Part shown: positions 44,175 to 53,914 of the stretch, piece by piece
Layout of the letters: each line of letters opens with the position of its first letter
How positions within the stretch are numbered: position 1 is the first letter of the stretch
Source of the DNA: Bacillus sp. REN3
GTDB taxonomy: Bacteria; Bacillota; Bacilli; Bacillales; Cytobacillaceae
DNA length: 54,321 nucleotides
Direction: 5' to 3'
NCBI RefSeq assembly: GCF_017912555.1
Contig: NZ_JAERSD010000004.1
Coordinates: 1 to 54,321, forward strand
Translations under genes and position numbers: made by a program
The notes under the pieces: generated by a model
Database searches by the model: none
Told to the model about the DNA's origin: nothing
The model's input: the letters and a program-made list of their open reading frames with translations, nothing else

Positions 44175-44436
44175 ATGATCGTGATTAAAGGCTATGATGA
44201 AGAGTAGTACATTTGTTGATGGCTTTCCAGAGAGTTTGTGGGTGGTGGGAACAAACAGCCAGGCATTTGGAATGGACTTTTGAGCCCCTGTTTCGAACAT
44301 CAGTAGATTCAGGCGTAACCCTGCGTTAAAGGAATCCATGCTTGATTGCATGGGCAGAGTGACTCTTCATTGAGTAATTAGGGTGGCAACACGGACCATT
44401 CGTCCCTACTTTTAGTTGGGATGGGTGGTCTTTTTT
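44175..44436 (+). promoter_or_regulatory. Tryptophan T-box leader of trpS
   Basis: The AG-bulge GATGAAGAGTAGTA lies at 44195-44208. Candidate UGG (Trp) specifiers occur at 44268-44270 and 44273-44275. The T-box sequence AGGGTGGCAACACGG is at 44380-44394. The terminator GACCATTC...GGGTGGTC ends in TTTTTT (about 44394-44436). Uncharged tRNA-Trp pairing should stabilise the antiterminator and switch trpS on. The specifier within this layout is inferred from the downstream gene. Confidence 0.92.
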
Positions 44437-44454
44437 ATATTTCTTAAGTTATAA

Positions 44455-45462
<1,008 letters not shown>

Positions 45463-45471
45463 CCACATAAA

Positions 45472-45502
45472 AAAGGAGCTGATGATGTCAGCTCCTTTAA
45501 TT
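45472..45502. terminator. Bidirectional terminator between trpS and yjbA
   Basis: AAAGGAGCTGA and TCAGCTCCTTT form an 11-bp perfect stem; TTAATTT follows. The yjbA stop codon lies at its edge. Confidence 0.8.
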
Positions 45503-46243
45503 TACTTTTGGCCCATGTTCGATTTCCCACAGTTTTTCAAAGAACGCCTGGCCTTTTATCAAGTTTTCACAGAACTGCTCATGCTTTCTTGACCATCCGA
45601 ATTTTGTCTCATCGAAAAGCTGGAGCCAAACCTGCTCAAAGCTAAGCTGCTGGATTTCTTCATACAATTCCGGCTTCCATTCCGTGAACCAATAGCGGAC
45701 CTCTGCTGCATTTTTCGACGATCTCAGCTGGTCCATCGCCATGAACAGCAACTGCTTCAATTGCCTTTCCTTGCGCGTCAATCCTCTCATCAGGTCGGGC
45801 GATGGCGACAGGATATGGAAACCCTTCAGTCCGCTCTGATCATTGAATTTGTAGTGAATCACTTCCTGACTTTCCATCATCTCGTATACCAGCTGCTCCT
45901 GCCGGGGAATCAATCTGCTTTTTCGGATTGGAATATTATACCCGATTGTATCTACTGCGAGAATGCCGAATCCGTCCGAGACGACAAAGCAATAGTCAAG
46001 CTGGGTTCGTTCATGGTTCTTCCGCAAGTATGCCTTTCGGTAAATATCATCGAGAAGTTGCTGTGGCAGCTCCGCCAGATCGTTTTCGATATAATTGAAT
46101 AGAAGATGGTCAATTTTCAGCAGTGGGACTTGATCCAAAAGTTCAACTCCGTCTTCTTTCCGCCATTCATGGAAGTGGCAAACATTATAACCATTCTCTT
46201 CACCCTCAAACCAATTCACCCAGACATCATGAAGATACAACAT
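45497..46243 (-). CDS. yjbA: UPF0736 (DUF3603) protein YjbA
   Basis: A 248-aa soluble protein orthologous to B. subtilis YjbA; its function is unknown. Family stretches include [20 protein letters not shown] at the start, [21 protein letters not shown], and [20 protein letters not shown]. No membrane segment or signal is visible. It is convergent with trpS and lies between trpS and the app operon, as in B. subtilis. Confidence 0.9.
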   Translation of the reverse strand: MLYLHDVWVNWFEGEENGYNVCHFHEWRKEDGVELLDQVPLLKIDHLLFNYIENDLAELPQQLLDDIYRKAYLRKNHERTQLDYCFVVSDGFGILAVDTIGYNIPIRKSRLIPRQEQLVYEMMESQEVIHYKFNDQSGLKGFHILSPSPDLMRGLTRKERQLKQLLFMAMDQLRSSKNAAEVRYWFTEWKPELYEEIQQLSFEQVWLQLFDETKFGWSRKHEQFCENLIKGQAFFEKLWEIEHGPKVN

Positions 46244-46329
46244 GAATTCTAACCCCTCACTTCAAGAAACTATTTGTCCATCAGTATGGGCAGTGGTTAG
46301 TAAAATTATTCCTGCATTGGAAGATCGAT

Positions 46330-46539
46330 TCATTCTTTCTTTTGCGGAAAATAAATGCTGATCCAGATCAGTGCCAATCCACCAGGAAGGAGATAACATT
46401 CCATTTTCTTAGAGATGAACAGTAAATATTCCCTCGCCCCATAACCGGCAGTAATCATGTTTAAATATGCTATCATGCTGATTCCGCCAGAGACAGCCAG
46501 TCCAAAGCCAATAAGCAAGATGAACAGTCTAAAAATCAT
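46330..46539 (-). CDS. Small membrane protein, 69 aa
   Basis: A 69-residue protein starting MIFRLFILLIGFGLAVSGGI, with two transmembrane helices (about 3-22 and 45-65). A loop has GYGAREYLLFISKKMECYLL, and the C-terminus is SIYFPQKKE. The open frame extends upstream to 46815, but that part is unlike the family pattern and overlaps no ribosome site. The ribosome site for 46539 is weak (AGAGA). I recall similar small membrane proteins in this neighbourhood of Bacillus genomes, but cannot name one. Confidence 0.65.
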   Translation of the reverse strand: MIFRLFILLIGFGLAVSGGISMIAYLNMITAGYGAREYLLFISKKMECYLLPGGLALIWISIYFPQKKE

Positions 46540-46862
46540 GAGAGCATCTCTTTTCTGTTCACGACGGTCACCTCGGCCTGTCCATTTATTAAATATATAT
46601 GAAAGAAAGCGGTTAAAAAGTACAGGCAGCAAGGAAATTGGCTTTCTACTGAAACTGATGATCCTGATAGTTTCATGCTTATTAGCATGAAACATCCTAG
46701 CACTCTGAAAAAGTTTCCTTGGTCCCTTTGTTTGATCGTAACGGAGTTGGGAAATATTTAGGCTAGTTCCGTTCTTATTCTTTTGGAAAACTCTCCTGAT
46801 AGGTTTGATCCTCAAATTTCTGTCATAAGTGTTTTGATCGCTCTTAAAAGAATCCTAAAGAA

Positions 46863-46894
46863 ATAAAAAAAAAACCTACCTTTGTGTGGTAGAT
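46863..46894 (-). terminator. Terminator of the app operon
   Basis: CTACC/GGTAG hairpin with a 7-nt loop, then a T-run of ten on the minus strand just after appC. Confidence 0.85.
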
Positions 46895-46897
46895 TTT

Positions 46898-47806
46898 TTA
46901 ACGGCGTGACCTTGGGTTCAATGCGTCCTTCAATCCCTCACCTACGAAGTTGATCGAGAGGATTGTCAGGGTGATGGCAAGGGCAGGCGGAATCCAGATC
47001 CATGGTTTTCCTTGCAATACATCTGGTTCGTTCGCGAATGCCAGCATGTTGCCCCAGCTTGGAATCTCGGCCGGCACACCGAATCCAAGGAAACTCAATC
47101 CAGTTTCTGCGACAATCATCGATGCAAACAAGATTGTCGCCTGTACAATGATGGTCGAGAGTACGTTCGGCAACAAATGCTTGACGATGACCTTGATTGG
47201 GGAGCATCCGATTGAAATGGCAGCAAGGATGTACTCATTCTCCTTTTCAGCGAGGATTTTGCTTCGGACAATCCTCGCAACCCCGCCCCAGCTCAGGAGG
47301 CTGATCACCATGATGAGGATGACCAAACCGTTCACCCTTCCGTTGAAAATCGCAGACAAAACGATAACGAATACGAGGAATGGGAAGTTCAGGACAAAGT
47401 CAGTGAACCTCATCAACATGCTGTCAACGAATCCCCCGAAATAACCGGCAATCGAACCGACAATCGTTCCGAACAAAATGACGAAAAGTGTACAGCTCAA
47501 TCCTACAAGCAAGGAGACCCTTCCTCCGTAAAGAAGTCTCGTGAATACGTCTCGACCGTTCTTATCCGTTCCCAGCCAATGGTCTGCTGAAGGCTTCAAT
47601 GACATATCCATGATATTGATTTTAGTTATGTCTATTGTTGTGATATAGGGAGCCAGAAATGATAACAGGCTGACGAAGATCAAAAAGATCAAGCTTGTCA
47701 TTGCCAATTTGTTCTTGAGGAACTTCCTGCGGGCGATGGCCCAAGGAGACAAGCCTTTTTCCGGCTTAAGGTTTATCTGTGTATTTTTTGCTGTCGAGAT
47801 TTCCAT
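46898..47806 (-). CDS. appC: Peptide ABC transporter permease AppC
   Basis: A 302-aa permease subunit. A cytosolic N-terminal segment (LSPWAIARRKFLKNKLAMTS) leads into six helices. HWLGTDKNGRDVFTRLLYGG is the family's extracellular loop motif; the EAA loop is AEKENEYILAAISIGCSPIK. It partners AppB. AAGGAGG precedes the ATG. It is the last gene of appDFABC, before a terminator. Confidence 0.94.
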   Translation of the reverse strand: MEISTAKNTQINLKPEKGLSPWAIARRKFLKNKLAMTSLIFLIFVSLLSFLAPYITTIDITKINIMDMSLKPSADHWLGTDKNGRDVFTRLLYGGRVSLLVGLSCTLFVILFGTIVGSIAGYFGGFVDSMLMRFTDFVLNFPFLVFVIVLSAIFNGRVNGLVILIMVISLLSWGGVARIVRSKILAEKENEYILAAISIGCSPIKVIVKHLLPNVLSTIIVQATILFASMIVAETGLSFLGFGVPAEIPSWGNMLAFANEPDVLQGKPWIWIPPALAITLTILSINFVGEGLKDALNPRSRR

Positions 47807-47817
47807 AACCTTCCTCC

Positions 47818-48783
47818 TTAATCAAGCCTGATCCTTGGATCAACGATGCCGTATAGTACGTCAGCAACCAGGTTCCCGATAAGCGTCAGGAACGAGAACA
47901 TCAACGTCAGTGTCATCAAGACAGGATAATCCCTTTGTGTAACTGAATTCAGGAACAGCTGGCCTATTCCCGGATAGGTAAAAATTGTTTCTGTAATGAT
48001 TGCGCCGCTGATAAGGGCGACGATATCAAAGCCTAGAAATGTGATCAAAGGAATGATCGAATTCCGCAGAATATGCTTGTTGTAGATCTTGCTCTCTGGT
48101 GTCCCTTTTGCCCTTGCTGTCCGGACATAATCCTTGCGGCTGTTTTCTATAATGTCATTACGCAAAAATTGCGTATAGCTTGCAGTGCTCAATAAACCTA
48201 AAACCAGTGCTGGCAGGAAAACGTGGTGGATCCTGCTGAACCAGTAAGCGGCCGAACCTTCCTGGACGGAAATATCAACCGACCCGTTCGAAGGGAACCA
48301 GCCTAAGTTGAATGAGAAGAAATAAATGGCGAACACCCCTGCAACAAATGATGGCAGCGCAAGCCCTATATAGTTTGCTGTACCGATCACATTATCACCT
48401 AGTGTATATGGCTTCCTTCCTGCATATATCCCCATGATGAAAGCCATTACGTATGTTATCAAAATACTTGAGAACCCGAGGAAGAGAGTATTCGGTAATC
48501 TTTCAGCGATAATTTCGCTTGCCGGGATCCGGTAACGGGTTGATTTCCCGAAGTCTCCCTGGAGAAAATTCGTGATCCATGTAAAGTATTGTACGTGAAC
48601 TGGGTCATTGTAACCAAGCTTCTCCCGCATCTCTTCTATGTATGTCGGGTCCGTATTGTTCGGATCGATTTCTCCGCTTAGTGAATCCCCTGGCATAAGC
48701 TTTGCCAGGGAAAACACTACAACAGAGATAAGGAAAAGCATAGGAATCATGCCGAGTATGCGTCGTAAACTGTATTTAAGCAT
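47818..48783 (-). CDS. appB: Peptide ABC transporter permease AppB
   Basis: A 321-aa permease subunit with six helices. It starts MLKYSLRRILGMIPMLFLIS. PGDSLSGEIDPNNTDPTYIE is the family loop, and the EAA loop is SRKDYVRTARAKGTPESKIY. An ATG two codons earlier is too close to the AAGGAG ribosome site, so 48783 is preferred. It lies between appA and appC, 28-34 bp from the former and 11 bp from the latter. Confidence 0.93.
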   Translation of the reverse strand: MLKYSLRRILGMIPMLFLISVVVFSLAKLMPGDSLSGEIDPNNTDPTYIEEMREKLGYNDPVHVQYFTWITNFLQGDFGKSTRYRIPASEIIAERLPNTLFLGFSSILITYVMAFIMGIYAGRKPYTLGDNVIGTANYIGLALPSFVAGVFAIYFFSFNLGWFPSNGSVDISVQEGSAAYWFSRIHHVFLPALVLGLLSTASYTQFLRNDIIENSRKDYVRTARAKGTPESKIYNKHILRNSIIPLITFLGFDIVALISGAIITETIFTYPGIGQLFLNSVTQRDYPVLMTLTLMFSFLTLIGNLVADVLYGIVDPRIRLD

Positions 48784-48816
48784 ATGCATTCTCCTTAACT
48801 GAATGGGTGGCGCCGT

Positions 48817-50520
48817 TTATTGCTTGATCCACCACTCATGAGGATAAATCTCTTGGGAAACATCTAGTTTAACACCTTGAACACGCTTGTTGATTGCCAT
48901 GACCTCTTCCAATTCTGCGATAGGAAGTGCAGGGACTTCTTCGTTGAAGATCTTCTGCCAGTCAGCGTATAGCTGCTTGCGCTTTTCAACATCAGTACCT
49001 ACCACATCGATATCAACAGCATCTTGCAAAAGCTTTTCAGCATCATCATTTACCCAGCGTGGATAGTTCCATACTGACTCAACACCCCATAGTGGAAGTG
49101 GGTCTGGATCTGTACCAGTTCCCCAGCCGCCATAGAAAACTTCAAGCGATGGGTCATCTTTTTCAAGCTGATCATAATATAGATTAACATCTGTCATCTG
49201 AAGCTCAGACTTCAAGCCAACTTCTTCCCAATATTGAGTCAGAGCTTTAGCACGCGCTTCGAAAGTTGGGTTTCCTGTAGCATAGTGAGAGAACTTGACA
49301 GTGAATTTCTTACCGTTTGGATCCTCGCGGAAGCCATCTCCATCTTTATCCTTATATCCTGCTTTATCAAGGATTTCCTTCGCTTTTTCAGGATCGTGTT
49401 CATACTGGACCGGCATGTCTTTGTTGTCTGCGGCAATCCAGTGTGATGTCGGGATCGGGCGGTTCAATGGCTTTCCTAGTCCACTGAAGAATGCCTTTAC
49501 CCAAGCTTCGCGGTCGATTGCATACAGCATCGCCTGGCGAAGTTCTTTGTTTTGGTATTTCTCAATGTTCATAACGTTCTTCTTGCCATCGTATTTACCT
49601 AATTTGAATCCTACATAGTAGTATGATAGGCCAGGATACCTTACAACATCAACGTTATCCAAAGCTTCGATTTCCGGAAGGACTGTAGGGTGGAATGGAG
49701 TCATATCGACTGTTCCATTTTTTAATTCTCCAGTCGTCAACGAGCTGTCGATCACTTTAATAACAATCTTATCGAGGTGTGGTTTTCCTTTCCAGTAATC
49801 ATCGTTCCTAACAAGTTCTACTGACTCGCCAGGTATAACCTTTGTTACCTTGAATGGGCCAGTTCCAACAGGCTTAGTGCGGACTTGCTCAGATGCAGCC
49901 ATTTCTTTTGGATCGATTCCTTCGAATTCCTTACGGGAAAGAGGATATGCCCACACGTTTTCAAGGTTGTTTACACGCGCTTTATCAAACGTAATTTTCA
50001 ATGTATAGTCATCAACGACTTCAAGGCCGGAAATCTTGTCCGCTTTCTTTTCGTTGAATTCCTTTACGCCCTGGATCGTATTGACATTGGACCAACGCTG
50101 GTGCTCGCCGCCAAGCTTCGCGATTGTTTCAATAGCGAATACCCAGTCATGGACAGTCAGTTCCTCGCCGTTGTGCCACTTAACACCTTTTTCAAACGTA
50201 AAGGTGAACACCTTGTTATCATCTGTTTTCCAGCTGGCGATATTTGGCTTTGCCTTCAGGTTCTCATCATAATCAATAAGTGAATCATCAAAAAACTGGA
50301 TAATATCATCGTCACCATCTGCATCATAGAAATTCCAGTTCAATAGTCCCTTAAACTCGGAATCAAGAGCGTAGGTTAGCGTACCGCCGTCCTGCGGCTC
50401 TCCAGCAGCTGAGTCTTTTCCGTCACTTGAAGATTTCTTTGATTCGTTCCCGCTGCAGGCAGCAAGGAATGTTGATAAAACCAGTACAAGCATGGCAAGC
50501 CAAAGCAAAGGTTTCTTCAT
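48817..50520 (-). CDS. appA: Peptide-binding lipoprotein AppA
   Basis: A 567-aa extracytoplasmic solute-binding protein of family 5. The lipoprotein signal ends LAAC with Cys22. Ligand-domain signatures include WHNGEELTVHDWVFAIETIA and VGTGPFKVTKVIPGESVELV. It delivers peptides to AppBC; in B. subtilis App imports longer peptides and can replace Opp in sporulation and competence. GGGGG lies eight bases upstream of the ATG. It sits mid-operon, after the two ATPase genes. Confidence 0.94.
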   Translation of the reverse strand: MKKPLLWLAMLVLVLSTFLAACSGNESKKSSSDGKDSAAGEPQDGGTLTYALDSEFKGLLNWNFYDADGDDDIIQFFDDSLIDYDENLKAKPNIASWKTDDNKVFTFTFEKGVKWHNGEELTVHDWVFAIETIAKLGGEHQRWSNVNTIQGVKEFNEKKADKISGLEVVDDYTLKITFDKARVNNLENVWAYPLSRKEFEGIDPKEMAASEQVRTKPVGTGPFKVTKVIPGESVELVRNDDYWKGKPHLDKIVIKVIDSSLTTGELKNGTVDMTPFHPTVLPEIEALDNVDVVRYPGLSYYYVGFKLGKYDGKKNVMNIEKYQNKELRQAMLYAIDREAWVKAFFSGLGKPLNRPIPTSHWIAADNKDMPVQYEHDPEKAKEILDKAGYKDKDGDGFREDPNGKKFTVKFSHYATGNPTFEARAKALTQYWEEVGLKSELQMTDVNLYYDQLEKDDPSLEVFYGGWGTGTDPDPLPLWGVESVWNYPRWVNDDAEKLLQDAVDIDVVGTDVEKRKQLYADWQKIFNEEVPALPIAELEEVMAINKRVQGVKLDVSQEIYPHEWWIKQ

Positions 50521-50563
50521 TTTTTTTCCCCCATTTTATTTGTATTTGCTTAAAAAATTTGCC

Positions 50564-51550
50564 CTAGTAAAGGTGGCAGGCAACCTGATGTCCCGGCTTC
50601 ACCTCCTTTAAGGCAGGCTTTGTCTGTGAACATTCAGCCATCGCGGCCGGACAGCGCGGATGGAATGGGCATCCTGTTGGAGGATTCAATGGGCTTGGCA
50701 CATCTCCCTCCAGGACGATCCTTTCTTTTTTCCTGCGCGGATCAGGCATTGGAATCGCTGAAATCAAAGCCTTGGTATATGGGTGGAGCGGCTCAGCATA
50801 TATGCTGTTGCGATCCGCGATCTCAACGATATTGCCGAGGTACATAACACCAATCCGGTCACTCATATGCTTAACGACACTTAAGTCATGTGCAATGAAT
50901 AAGAAGGTTAAGTCAAATTCTTTCTGAAGTTCTTTTAATAGATTGAGAACCTGTGACTGGACGGAAACATCCAGCGCTGAAACAGGCTCATCGGCGATGA
51001 TCAGCTTCGGCCTCAGAGCTAGTGCCCGTGCGATGCCGATCCGCTGTCTCTGTCCACCGGAAAATTCATGCGCGTACTTATAGTAAGCATCTTCCGGAAG
51101 TCCGACTTTAGTAAGCAAGTCCATCACTTCATCTTTCAGGTCCTTGGTGTTCACCCTTTTAAAATTCCTGATTGGTTCGGAAACGATGTCCCCCACCATT
51201 TGCATCGGGTTCAATGAAGCATAAGGATCCTGGAAAACCATCTGGATGTCTTGGCGGATCGCCTGCAGGGTTTTGCCTTGAAGCTTTGTAATATCCTTTC
51301 CTTCAAAAAGGATTTCTCCGTCCGTTGCGTTCAGGAGACGGATGATGGTCCTTCCGGTTGTTGATTTCCCGCAGCCCGACTCGCCCACAAGTCCCAGTGT
51401 CTCCCCCTTCTTGATTTCGAAAGTGATATCATCGACCGCTTTGACATTCCCGATTGTCCGACGGAAAAATCCGCCTTTCACAGGATAGTAGGTTTTGAGA
51501 TTCCTGATCTCCAGTAAATTCTCTGTATTTTTTAATGTTGAATTGCCCAT
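50564..51550 (-). CDS. appF: Peptide ABC transporter ATP-binding protein AppF
   Basis: A 328-aa ATPase. Walker A is GESGCGKSTTGRT, the signature FSGGQRQRIGIA and Walker B LIIADEPVSALD. The C-terminal extension has CPFHPRCPAAMAEC and CHLY, the four-cysteine pattern that holds an iron-sulphur cluster in relatives (inferred). Its ATG overlaps the appD stop (TAATG), so the two ATPases are coupled. Closely related to OppF in the same window. Confidence 0.94.
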   Translation of the reverse strand: MGNSTLKNTENLLEIRNLKTYYPVKGGFFRRTIGNVKAVDDITFEIKKGETLGLVGESGCGKSTTGRTIIRLLNATDGEILFEGKDITKLQGKTLQAIRQDIQMVFQDPYASLNPMQMVGDIVSEPIRNFKRVNTKDLKDEVMDLLTKVGLPEDAYYKYAHEFSGGQRQRIGIARALALRPKLIIADEPVSALDVSVQSQVLNLLKELQKEFDLTFLFIAHDLSVVKHMSDRIGVMYLGNIVEIADRNSIYAEPLHPYTKALISAIPMPDPRRKKERIVLEGDVPSPLNPPTGCPFHPRCPAAMAECSQTKPALKEVKPGHQVACHLY

Positions 51551-52572
51551 TATGCCTTGACCCCTTCTTTTGGCATACTTGCTTCATATAGAAGGCACGC
51601 CACATCATGTCCATTTTCGACTTCGCCGAGAATCGGGGTGACTTTCATACACTCCGGCATCGCTTTTGGACAGCGATTGGCAAATCTGCAGCCGGTTGCC
51701 GGCATGTTCTTAAGCGAGGGTACAATCCCCTTGATCGAGCTTAGTTCTTCTTTCTCTTCATCCATCTTCGGAATGGCGCCCATCATCAATTTCGTATAGG
51801 GATGTTTCGGATTGTAGAAAAGCGTTTCGACGTCTGCCCGCTCCACAATCCTCCCCGCGTACATGACGATTACTTCATCGCACATCTCCGCCACTACTCC
51901 GAGGTCATGGGTGATCAGGATGATGGACATATCGTTCACTTCCTGGATGCTCTTGAGCAATTCAAGAATTTGCGCCTGAACCGTTACATCAAGTGCGGTT
52001 GTTGGTTCATCTGCGATCAGCAGCTTAGGCTGGTTGGCGATCGCCATTGCGATCATAACCCTTTGCCTCATTCCGCCAGACAACTGATGCGGGTATTCAT
52101 CGACGATTTTTTCAGGACGTGAGATGCCGACGCTTTTCAATAAGGCAATGCTCTTTTGCCTGGCTTCGGCCTTAGAAATATCCGTATGGTTGAACAGTAC
52201 CTCCTGAAGCTGGAATCCGATTGTGAATACCGGGTTCATCGATGTCATCGGTTCCTGGAAAATCATCGAAATATCCTTGCCGCGGATTTTGTTCATCTCT
52301 TTGTCAGTCATCTTCTCAAGATGAGCTCCTTCAAAAAGGATTTCACCAGCTCTCACCTTGCCGATACCTTTCGGAAGCAGTTGCATGACAGACAGGCTCA
52401 TGACGGATTTACCGCAGCCGGATTCGCCAACAATCCCGACGATTTGCCTGGGAAAAACTTTGAAACTGACTTTATCAACAGCGTTATAGTATTCCCCATC
52501 AATCAAAAAAGCCGTTTCCAGGTTTTTCACTTCCAGTAAAGGTGAATCTTTATGTATAGAATAATTGTCCAT
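51550..52572 (-). CDS. appD: Peptide ABC transporter ATP-binding protein AppD
   Basis: A 340-aa ATPase and the first gene of appDFABC. Walker A is GESGCGKSVMSLS, the signature LSGGMRQRVMIA, and Walker B LLIADEPTTALD. The C-terminal extension has CRFANRCPKAMPEC and a final Cys (VACLLYE), a cysteine set that the OppD of this window lacks. AAGGTG lies upstream of the ATG. The AT-rich region 52573-52705 should hold the operon promoter. Confidence 0.94.
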   Translation of the reverse strand: MDNYSIHKDSPLLEVKNLETAFLIDGEYYNAVDKVSFKVFPRQIVGIVGESGCGKSVMSLSVMQLLPKGIGKVRAGEILFEGAHLEKMTDKEMNKIRGKDISMIFQEPMTSMNPVFTIGFQLQEVLFNHTDISKAEARQKSIALLKSVGISRPEKIVDEYPHQLSGGMRQRVMIAMAIANQPKLLIADEPTTALDVTVQAQILELLKSIQEVNDMSIILITHDLGVVAEMCDEVIVMYAGRIVERADVETLFYNPKHPYTKLMMGAIPKMDEEKEELSSIKGIVPSLKNMPATGCRFANRCPKAMPECMKVTPILGEVENGHDVACLLYEASMPKEGVKA

Positions 52573-52705
52573 TCATACACCTTCTTAATTGTAATTATTA
52601 AATATTCTGGGAATTCTTAATATTTTACTAAAATGTTATTACAAATTTATTACAATTGCAACACCTTTTTTTCAATTGGGAAATTTCTGAATAGGAAAAT
52701 ATAAC

Positions 52706-52733
52706 AAAAAACCCTGGAAATCCGGGGTTTTTT
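52706..52733 (-). terminator. Terminator after yjaZ
   Basis: AAACCCCGGA pairs with TCCAGGGTTT with one mismatch, and TTTTTTG follows on the minus strand. Confidence 0.8.
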
Positions 52734-52738
52734 ATCAG

Positions 52739-53523
52739 TTAAAATTTCAGGTCTTTTATAAATTGTTCAGAAGGCATTTGAAACGAAGCTTTTTCAGAAA
52801 AATTTTCCTGCTGTTGATATTGGGTGATAATTTCATAGCCCATTGCATATCCTAATAGTTTGGGCCTTCCTCCTAAACCAAACAAAAGTCTGTCATGCAA
52901 TGGATTTTCTCTTCTCATGGACAAATTCCCTGAAAAATACCTTTTCCAGTATCCGCCCAACTCCTTCTTCGTGAACCTTTTGCTCCATTCACCTGTATAC
53001 GCTTCCCCGCAGTGCCGTGCAACAGCGTGTTCAGCCAACCCTTCGAGGATGATTGAATCAAGCAGCGTATAATCCTCCACTCTTTTTTTCTGGCCATTCA
53101 TTCGGCAGACGTGATGGTATTCATGGACGAACAGCGCTTCCAATTTCTTCTCGTCGTCCATCGGTGTCAAGAATAGAAATAGCTTATCCTTGAAGGACAC
53201 CCCTGACTTGCCTTTTCCCTCTTTCATTAACCCAATATTCGTATGATCCATCGGAAAAATGAAGATAGGTATTTTTGGCCCCTTCCACGCTTTTTTATAT
53301 TTTTGATAGATTGCTTGTGTTTTCTCCCATATCCTCTGAGCCATCAATTCCTCAAAAATGCCTTTGCTAGTGGCTCCCGGCTTGTAAATCCCGAACTTTG
53401 ATAAATAATGATAAATTTCAACAGGATTGTCTGTTCCTTCAAAATAAGCAAGGAGTCTTTTGGAAATTTGCCTTGGATTGCTTATATCTGCCTTAAGCCA
53501 TTCATCTGTTCTGATTACCCCAT
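52739..53523 (-). pseudogene. yjaZ: YjaZ (DUF2268) metallopeptidase-like gene, frameshifted at codon 3
   Basis: A DUF2268 protein with zinc-peptidase motif HEYHH in ALFVHEYHHVCRMNG, and a distal EGLAEHAVA. The coding frame is open from 53518 to 52739 and includes VIRTDEWLKADISNPRQISK, but has no ATG, GTG or TTG at its start. The only well-placed ATG (53521-53523, with GGAGGAGGGG upstream) reads ATG GGG TAA. One extra G in the run at 53518-53521 would restore MGVIRTDEWL and about 261 residues, the family's usual length. An internal start at 53347 or 53344 would lose 58 residues and has a poor ribosome site. It is either a real mutation or a base-calling slip. Confidence 0.8.
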
Positions 53524-53914
53524 CAGTTCCCCTCCTCCATCTCTCATATTTTATGAAACTTGAAGGAGATCGTTCATAGATTAAAAAAATTTACTAACAG
53601 CAAGTTTGTAATCGGTTTTCAATGCCTTAAAAGAAACAGCCTGCCTGATTTTTCAAGCAGACAAAAATTGAGAGCCTTTGAGGCTCTCAATTTTTTGTTA
53701 GTTCCCTATTCACATCAACGAAGTGTGCCCTAATGGGCGCTATCTAACCTCGTTCGTTCTCTTTTTGCCAGTCCAAAAACCCTTTTGGGCACGATTTGAA
53801 GTTAGACTAAAAAACGGACATGTAAAATTGGACACAGATCTGATCCAATTCGTTTCGTTTTCGCCCATGTTATTATACGATTTGTATATACAAGTTAAAC
53901 GCCAGACTCCTCAG
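53524..53914. other. Gene-free stretch between yjaZ and the repeat array
   Basis: It contains the yjaZ upstream region, a strong bidirectional terminator (53663-53697), and a small GCCC/GGGC hairpin near 53728-53739. CCCTTTTGGGCACGATTTG near 53780-53799 resembles part of repeat unit B and may be a degenerate copy. I see no gene. Confidence 0.45.
53663..53697. terminator. Strong bidirectional terminator
   Basis: AAAAATTGAGAGCCT and its exact complement form a 15-bp stem with loop TTG, with TTTTTTG on the plus strand. It probably ends a minus-strand transcript entering from the left or a plus-strand one; no plus gene is close by. Confidence 0.85.
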
